From C00003060 sp964440795 (lineage in GTDB: Bacteria > Desulfobacterota > Desulfobacteria > Desulfobacterales > C00003060), in NCBI GenBank assembly GCA_964440795.1, contig CAYTTQ010000031.1, forward strand, positions 1-28,984: a stretch of DNA of 28,984 bases, in the 5' to 3' direction. Below are positions 24,588 through 28,984 of this stretch, piece by piece (position 1 is the stretch's first letter; the number at the start of each line of letters is the position of its first letter). Below the pieces are notes generated by a model. It ran no database searches, had not been told where the DNA came from, and saw nothing but the letters and a program-made list of their open reading frames with translations. The translations under genes were made by a program, and so were the position numbers.

Positions 24588-25956
24588 GGTGGAAAAGACG
24601 ATTCTGGTGGTGGACGATGATCCCGGGCACCGGGCCATGCTGCGGACCATACTGGGGGGCTGGGGGTATTCCGTGGCGGAGGCGGCGGATGGTCGAGAGG
24701 GTGTCGATAAGGTGTGTGACCGATCCTATGATTTGGTCCTGATGGATGTGCGTATGGTAAAACTCTCCGGCCTGGAGGCCCTGCCGGAAATCAAACGATT
24801 CAATCCCGCGATACCGGTAATCATTATGACGGCCTACTCTTCCGTGGAAACGGCCGTGGATGCGCTCAAAAAGGGGGCTTATGATTATCTGACCAAGCCG
24901 CTAGATTTTGATGAGCTCCGCCTCGTTATCGAGAGAGCCATGGACCACAGTCGGTTGAAGGAAGAGAATCGGGCGCTCAAAGAAAGTCTGGGGGCCGGAT
25001 TCGATACAGGTGATATTATCGGCCGAAGCGATGGCATAGTGAATCTGCTGGAAACCGTGGCCATGGTGGCCCCTACAGAGGCGGCGGTGTTGATCACCGG
25101 CGAATCGGGTACGGGTAAAGAGCTGCTGGCTACGGCGATACACCGTAATAGTGCCAGACGGAATGGCCCCTTTATCAAGGTAAACTGTGCGGCTATTACG
25201 GAGACCCTGTTGGAGTCGGAACTCTTCGGGCATGAAAAAGGGGCCTTTACGGGAGCCGATCGTCGCAAGGAAGGCCGTTTCGCCCTGGCCCACAAGGGAA
25301 GTATCTTCCTGGACGAAATCAGTGAAATGTCGGTGGCCATGCAGGCCAAACTGCTCCGGGTGTTACAGGAAAAAGAGATTCAACGGGTGGGCGGGGAGCA
25401 GGTTATAAAGGTAGATGTCCGGGTCATTGCCGCCACCAACCGGGATTTGATGGCGCAAATCGATAAAGGTGCCTTCAGAGAAGATCTTTATTACCGCCTG
25501 AATGTGGTGACCCTTCCTGTGCCGTCACTTAGAGCGCGTCGCGATGACATTCCGCTTTTGGCACAGCATTTTTTGGATTCATTCGCCGAGAAGAACCGAA
25601 AAAAGATTAAGGGGCTTTCCCCGCATGCCATGGATCGAATCATGCGATATGAGTGGCCGGGAAATGTGCGGGAACTCATGAATGCGCTCGAGCGCTGTGT
25701 GATTCTCTCCCGTGGCGAGTATATTTCCGAAATGGATTTGCCTCTGTCCATCCAGGCGGATGCCCGTCCGGTTCCGGCAGAGGAACCTCCCGAGCCTGCG
25801 GCGGCTTCCGTGGAACTTTCTTTGGAGGAAGTCGAAAAGAAAACGGTACTGGCGACTCTCGATGCCGCGGGAGGTAATAAGAGTGAGACGGCCAGAAGAC
25901 TGGGTATTACCCGGCGGACACTTCACAAAAAATTGAAAAAATATGGGATGATGTAA
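24571..25956 (+). CDS. ZraR-like sigma-54-dependent response regulator
   Basis: A 461-residue NtrC-family regulator. The receiver domain has the acidic pocket VVDDD, phospho-acceptor Asp59 (LMDVRM) and Lys109. The AAA+ sigma-54 activation domain has Walker A GESGTGKE (about 177-184), the sigma-54-contacting GAFTGA loop (about 224-229) and the NVRELMNALERCVILS region. A Fis-type helix-turn-helix ends it (GNKSETARRLGITRRTLHKKLKKYG). It overlaps the kinase gene, so the pair is co-translated. Its likely targets are the two sigma-54 promoters in the kinase/ZraP intergenic region, through the dyads centred near 22470 and 22500 (inference from position). Confidence 0.95.
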   Translation: MTVVSEVEKTILVVDDDPGHRAMLRTILGGWGYSVAEAADGREGVDKVCDRSYDLVLMDVRMVKLSGLEALPEIKRFNPAIPVIIMTAYSSVETAVDALKKGAYDYLTKPLDFDELRLVIERAMDHSRLKEENRALKESLGAGFDTGDIIGRSDGIVNLLETVAMVAPTEAAVLITGESGTGKELLATAIHRNSARRNGPFIKVNCAAITETLLESELFGHEKGAFTGADRRKEGRFALAHKGSIFLDEISEMSVAMQAKLLRVLQEKEIQRVGGEQVIKVDVRVIAATNRDLMAQIDKGAFREDLYYRLNVVTLPVPSLRARRDDIPLLAQHFLDSFAEKNRKKIKGLSPHAMDRIMRYEWPGNVRELMNALERCVILSRGEYISEMDLPLSIQADARPVPAEEPPEPAAASVELSLEEVEKKTVLATLDAAGGNKSETARRLGITRRTLHKKLKKYGMM

Positions 25957-26154
25957 GATGTTGAAGGGATTAGCCCGAGATGCACACCGACAATCGAGGC
26001 TGTTTCCCGCGCCGGCATCCGTCAAATTGAGCGGATTCCTTTCCAGGGACCGACGGATTCGGGCGTAACGATGGGGGTCGTTTAATCGCGGCTGCCCCTT
26101 TGAGGGCTTTCTGGTTAAGCATGTAACCCCTTCGAAACAGGGACGCAGGGCCTT

Positions 26155-26229
26155 TTAGAGCCATGCCCAGGGCTTCAGACTACAGCCTTCCGAACAATGG
26201 GCCGTTCTGGGTAACAAAAACCTTTTCAT
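26155..26229 (-). CDS. Candidate 24-residue peptide gene with its own promoter
   Basis: In the 403-bp gap between the regulator and the RseC-like gene, a minus-strand ATG (26229) has the strong AAAGGAGGTG ribosome site 5-6 nt upstream. It encodes 24 residues rich in Leu and Trp with two Cys (…AHCSEGCSLKPW…) before TAA at 26155. A second ATG (26164) overlaps it and opens a 64-codon frame with the segment MALKGPASLFRRGYML. This could be a coupled pair, a frameshifted remnant of one longer gene, or a leader of a small RNA. No family was recognised. The rest of the gap, 25957-26154, shows no other gene or clear terminator. Confidence 0.35.
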   Translation of the reverse strand: MKRFLLPRTAHCSEGCSLKPWAWL

Positions 26230-26312
26230 GATTTCACCTCCTTTACCAATGGTCGACAATCCCTATATCTGCTCGGGCTTGTTTAATTAGTCTATATATA
26301 TGATTAAGGTAT

Positions 26313-26341
26313 ACAATATGGCTTCTTGGGCGGGATGTCAA
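26313..26341 (-). promoter_or_regulatory. Sigma-70 promoter facing the small ORF
   Basis: On the minus strand a perfect TTGACA (26341-26336), a 17-bp spacer and TATTGT (26318-26313) precede the small ORF. The start would be near 26306 with a leader of about 75 nt. It lies just past the end of the RseC-like gene, so it is not needed by that gene. This supports an independent transcript. Confidence 0.6.
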
Positions 26342-26359
26342 GTTGATTTTGCGCGGGTC

Positions 26360-26815
26360 TCAGGAGGGGGCTTTGGTACTTCGGAGGATTCGAAAGACCA
26401 CCGGAGTGAGTTCTTGTCGTCTTTCCATACGTCGGCTGACCCATCTGGCCATAAGGAGTGCCAGTACCAGACCCAGTAGGGTGAACACAAAAAGGCCGAA
26501 ATCCCGGTTCAGCCCGATCAGGGTTGACAGACCGTCCGCTGAAAAGGCGCCGACCAGGAGCCCGATGACTGGAAACATATACATCACAAAAAGGCCCTTG
26601 AGTCGCGTTTTAGAACTTAGCCTGAACTCGACCCGGTCTCCCACCCGGGCCTGGGCGGCGTTCCGTGCCTTCACACTCACTTTATCCATGCCGGGGATGA
26701 TATGGCAGTGCCCTTTGTGACTACAGCCTTCGCAGCTGCCCTTGCGTTGGGTCAATACGTGGGCCCATCCGTTTTCAATGCTTTCAACAACTCCCGTTTC
26801 GACGGACATATTCAT
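26360..26815 (-). CDS. RseC/MucC (SoxR-reducing) family membrane protein
   Basis: A 151-residue inner-membrane protein of the RseC/MucC family. The N-terminal domain carries Cys28, Cys31 and Cys37 (SCEGCSHKGHC), the conserved cysteines of the family. It is followed by the basic GDRVEFRLSSKTRLKGLFVMY junction and two membrane helices (about 75-95 and 105-128). RseC supports SoxR reduction in E. coli and is tied to Rnf-type electron transport in others. Its start overlaps the fdhD stop (ATGA), so the two are translationally coupled. The pairing suggests a link to redox-enzyme maturation, but the role here is not established. Confidence 0.88.
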   Translation of the reverse strand: MNMSVETGVVESIENGWAHVLTQRKGSCEGCSHKGHCHIIPGMDKVSVKARNAAQARVGDRVEFRLSSKTRLKGLFVMYMFPVIGLLVGAFSADGLSTLIGLNRDFGLFVFTLLGLVLALLMARWVSRRMERRQELTPVVFRILRSTKAPS

Positions 26816-27693
26816 GGGCTTATGTCTCGCTGTGCAGCGTCCGGATCGGCGCCCGCCCCGACAATGCGATCGAGGCCGCAGTAAACGGCCAATCCCCCGT
26901 GTTTGTTATCGCAGGCGAGGGTCATGTTCAGTTCGCCGGCCAATTGCACGGCCAAAGCCGTCGGACGCGACATCCCGATGAGGATGGGGATTTTCGCTCG
27001 GGCTGCTTTCTGAACCAACTCGTAACTGATGCGGGAAGAAAGAATGCCGAAACAGGCTTTGGCAAGGTCTCCGTTTATCAAGGCCGTCCCGACGGCCTTG
27101 TCCAACGCATTGTGGCGACCGACATCCTCCGACATGGCAAGCATTTCCGGGGTTGCATCGAAAAGAGCGGCCGCGTGAGATGCCCGTGTCCTGGCGTAGA
27201 GTTTCTGACGTTCTGAAAGGGTTTGCAGACATGCTCGGACACGCTCTGCCGTAAATTGTCCGGCATCGGAAATCGGCCTCAGGGCTTGTTGTAACTCCTT
27301 GATCATCTCCTTTCCGCAGATCCCGCAACTGGTCTGACTAACAAAGCCTCGTCTTTCCAGCAGTCGGGAAACCGCATGACGCCGTTTTGAATCGAGCGTG
27401 ACGGTTGCCACATTGCCTTGCGTATCAGTGCAATAGCCAAAGGTGGCGAGATCGTCCATACTGTCCACAATCCCTTCGGACAAACAAAAACCGGCTACGT
27501 GGGCATTCTCCTCTCCCGGGGTACGCATCACGACGGAATAGGGTTTTCCTTCAATATGGATGGACAAAGGCTCTTCCGCGATCAATTCCTGGTCTTCTTG
27601 ATAAGACGGTTTACCTTCAAACGGCCATACCCTGACCGTTTGCGCCGAACCACCGGGGATTCGGTCAGCCTCTTTCGAAAGATTCAGTGACAT
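26812..27693 (-). CDS. fdhD: Formate dehydrogenase accessory sulfurtransferase FdhD
   Basis: A 293-residue FdhD. It carries the sulfur-relaying loop SCGICG (Cys123, Cys126), the signature EDVGRHNALDKAVG and the SSRISYELVQKAARAKIP region, plus the TPGEENAHVAGFCLSEGIV segment. FdhD transfers sulfur from a cysteine desulfurase to the molybdenum or tungsten cofactor of formate dehydrogenase, which is needed for activity. GGAAAGG lies about 8 nt before the ATG at 27693. No formate dehydrogenase catalytic gene is in the window, so its client is elsewhere; the NuoG-like protein at 19377 lacks a catalytic motif. Confidence 0.96.
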   Translation of the reverse strand: MSLNLSKEADRIPGGSAQTVRVWPFEGKPSYQEDQELIAEEPLSIHIEGKPYSVVMRTPGEENAHVAGFCLSEGIVDSMDDLATFGYCTDTQGNVATVTLDSKRRHAVSRLLERRGFVSQTSCGICGKEMIKELQQALRPISDAGQFTAERVRACLQTLSERQKLYARTRASHAAALFDATPEMLAMSEDVGRHNALDKAVGTALINGDLAKACFGILSSRISYELVQKAARAKIPILIGMSRPTALAVQLAGELNMTLACDNKHGGLAVYCGLDRIVGAGADPDAAQRDISP

Positions 27694-28091
27694 GTCGGCA
27701 GCCTTTCCGGGAAACGCAGTTGCGACTCGGGAGCGTGTCTCGAGACTGATAGTTTAAGGGGACACCAAAAAAAGCGCTATTCCTTACTCTGCACACATTT
27801 TACCATCTCTTTTATGCAATACCCGAGTAAATCATACTACCGGTGGGATATGCCGTCAAGGTCCCCAATTTCGCGACTCACGATGGATCTGGGCCTGGCG
27901 CTTGTACTTGACGGAACCGGTGGGGATGGCATAGGATTCGCCAAAAACGTACTTGTGGGAGACGGGAATTCTCGCATTGACGAAGGGCCTTGAGCGCGGT
28001 ATTTATGCATGTCTGAGCCATGGCCGGTGATAAATCGAGGGCGGAGTATAACGCGTTTAACCATCAACCATGGCCGTGAGGAGACCAGGAC
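27694..28091. other. 398-bp divergent intergenic region with no clear gene
   Basis: It lies between divergent fdhD and the Rrf2-type regulator and must hold both promoters. TATAAC at 28047-28052 is a possible -10 for the regulator, without a good -35. No convincing fdhD promoter was found. A 36-codon plus frame at 27882 contains LALVLDGTGGDG, faintly like the LDGTGYG motif of HypF, but it is too short and broken to call. The minus frame over the same bases is low-complexity and looks like a shadow. Confidence 0.5.
28018..28079. repeat. Direct repeat CCATGGCCG flanking the Rrf2 promoter region
   Basis: CCATGGCCGGTGA at 28018-28030 and CCATGGCCGTGA at 28068-28079 lie 50 bp apart, on either side of the possible -10 at 28047. 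They could be regulator sites for autoregulation; only the repeat itself is seen. Confidence 0.45.
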
Positions 28092-28517
28092 ATGAAATTG
28101 TCGACGAGAAGCCGGTATGGTACCCGAATGATGATTGACATGGCACAGCGATACAACGAAGGTCCGGTCCAGATAGGTGACATTGCACGGCGGGTTGATG
28201 TGTCGGTCAAGTATTTAGAACAGTTGATTATTCCTCTAAAGAAAGCCGGTTACATTACCAGTGTCCGAGGGCCTAAGGGAGGCCACATGCTTTCAAGGCC
28301 GCCGGAGGCGATTTCGATTGGTGAGGTGGTGAGGGTGCTCGAAGGGGGTATCAACCTATCCGATTGTGTGGAAGACCCGAAGGTTTGCGATAAATCTGAA
28401 GTCTGTTTGACACGCAGTCTTTGGGAGGAAGCCACAAAGGCGATGCACGACCGGCTGGACGCCACAACCTTGGCGGAGATGGTACGATCGGGAAAGGCAC
28501 TGTACAGCGAATTATAG
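28092..28517 (+). CDS. Rrf2-family Fe-S-sensing regulator (IscR-like)
   Basis: A 141-residue winged-helix regulator. The N terminus MKLSTRSRYGTRMMIDMAQ and the recognition helix region VSVKYLEQLIIPLKKAGYITSVRGPKGGH are typical of Rrf2/IscR. Three cysteines, Cys92, Cys99 and Cys105, sit where IscR binds its [2Fe-2S] cluster (IscR Cys92, 98, 104), though the first gap is one residue longer. It probably senses Fe-S status or redox stress and controls Fe-S or related genes; sufCB lies 21 kb away and is only a candidate target. GAGGAG lies 8 nt before the ATG. Confidence 0.93.
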   Translation: MKLSTRSRYGTRMMIDMAQRYNEGPVQIGDIARRVDVSVKYLEQLIIPLKKAGYITSVRGPKGGHMLSRPPEAISIGEVVRVLEGGINLSDCVEDPKVCDKSEVCLTRSLWEEATKAMHDRLDATTLAEMVRSGKALYSEL

Positions 28518-28529
28518 GGGTAACCCGGT

Positions 28530-28568
28530 CTGTACCGGGGGCCTGCACCGGAGGCCTGTACCGGAGAA
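28530..28568. repeat. Three 13-bp tandem repeats after the Rrf2 gene
   Basis: Three head-to-tail units: CTGTACCGGGGGC, CTGCACCGGAGGC and CTGTACCGGAGAA, starting 13 bp after the stop codon. Each first part can pair with neighbouring CCGG, so small hairpins are possible. There is no T-run to make it a terminator. Confidence 0.7.
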
Positions 28569-28624
28569 GTCACCCACTGTCAGCGCCGTTTCTTGCTTCA
28601 TATCACCCGTTATCCGTGTCTGCC

Positions 28625-28654
28625 TTGACATCCTTCCGGATTCACCTTTTCTAT
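28625..28654 (+). promoter_or_regulatory. Possible promoter for the CopZ-like gene
   Basis: A perfect TTGACA (28625-28630) is followed at 18 bp by TTCTAT (28649-28654), a poor -10. The expected metal-responsive MerR-type dyad in the spacer is not seen. Position relative to the gene at 28729 is good. Confidence 0.3.
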
Positions 28655-28728
28655 TGTCGCGTCCCAAGACGCCGTTTCACCGGAGCATTTCGGATAACCG
28701 TGTAATAAAGAATCAGGAGGCGGTGATC

Positions 28729-28935
28729 ATGCAAAAAAAGACGTTTTCGGTTCCCAATATATCCTGTGGACATTGCGTGTCGGCGATCCAATCAGAACTC
28801 GCAGAGATAGAAGGGGTCCGGCGGGTGCAAGGCGATCCAACGACCAAAGAAATCGTCGTCGAATGGGACAGCCCGGCTTCGGAGGCGGACATTAAGGGAA
28901 AACTCGCGGAGATCAATTATCCGGCTGCGGGGTAA
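28729..28935 (+). CDS. Heavy-metal-associated (HMA) domain metallochaperone, CopZ-like
   Basis: A 68-residue single HMA domain with a beta-alpha-beta-beta-alpha-beta pattern. The metal loop is ISCGHC (Cys13, Cys16), where the usual Met of MxCxxC is replaced. Such small proteins carry Cu(I) or similar ions to P-type ATPases or sensors. AGGAGG lies 8 nt before the ATG at 28729. The open frame extends upstream, but no family residues lie there. A copper ATPase would be a natural neighbour downstream, outside the window. Confidence 0.92.
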   Translation: MQKKTFSVPNISCGHCVSAIQSELAEIEGVRRVQGDPTTKEIVVEWDSPASEADIKGKLAEINYPAAG

Positions 28936-28984
28936 GGGCTCGCGCAAAAATAACTTCACATTTTGCCATCTCGGCTTCCGCCCG

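Noticed and set aside
27882..27992. 36-codon frame with LALVLDGTGGDG, possibly a HypF remnant
   Set aside because: Only one short motif-like stretch; no flanking HypF residues in any frame, so a chance match cannot be excluded.

Overview
This 29 kb stretch looks like the chromosome of an anaerobic, probably sulfate-reducing or acetogen-like member of the Desulfobacterota (former Deltaproteobacteria). That placement is inference from gene content: a monofunctional carbon monoxide dehydrogenase, a two-gene SufCB Fe-S assembly pair, rubredoxin, a selenocysteine-containing glutaredoxin read through an in-frame UGA, FdhD, a soluble NuoEFG-type NADH dehydrogenase module and sigma-54 regulation, in GC-rich DNA. 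No rRNA, tRNA, CRISPR array, insertion sequence or phage gene was seen.

Layout. (1) 76-5344: a terminator of an upstream gene outside the window, then an RND/MMPL exporter, a periplasmic LolA-like protein and an outer-membrane barrel protein, tightly packed and probably a lipid or hydrophobe export unit. (2) 5552-13190: a long same-strand run of sufC-sufB, cooS, a flavoprotein-arsenate reductase fusion, rubredoxin, a seleno-glutaredoxin, a glutaredoxin-AhpF-like reductase fusion and a HEAT-repeat protein. This reads as a CO-oxidation and thiol/iron redox module with its own minimal Fe-S builder. (3) 13209-15524: a DUF2007 protein, a family-2 glycosyltransferase and an S1-domain RNA-binding protein with a near-consensus sigma-70 promoter. 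(4) 15883-21389: a NADH dehydrogenase operon whose NuoF subunit carries a ferredoxin domain and a C-terminal CBS pair. A good ribosome binding site and ATG lie exactly at the CBS boundary. (5) 21427-25956: a small unknown protein, a ZraP-like periplasmic protein and a divergent ZraS/ZraR-like two-component system. The intergenic region has two facing sigma-54 promoters and two dyad elements placed symmetrically between them. (6) 26155-28935: a promoter-equipped small ORF, the fdhD/RseC pair, an IscR-like Rrf2 regulator and a CopZ-like metallochaperone.

The common theme is Fe-S, selenium and thiol redox chemistry. CooS and the NADH module are both electron-transfer enzymes without their usual partners nearby (no cooF/cooC; no hydrogenase or formate dehydrogenase catalytic subunit). 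The partners must be encoded elsewhere or be unconventional ones such as rubredoxin or the flavoprotein. The strongest points worth checking are the seleno-glutaredoxin with its candidate SECIS, the NuoF-CBS fusion with a possible internal start, and the symmetric sigma-54 control region.
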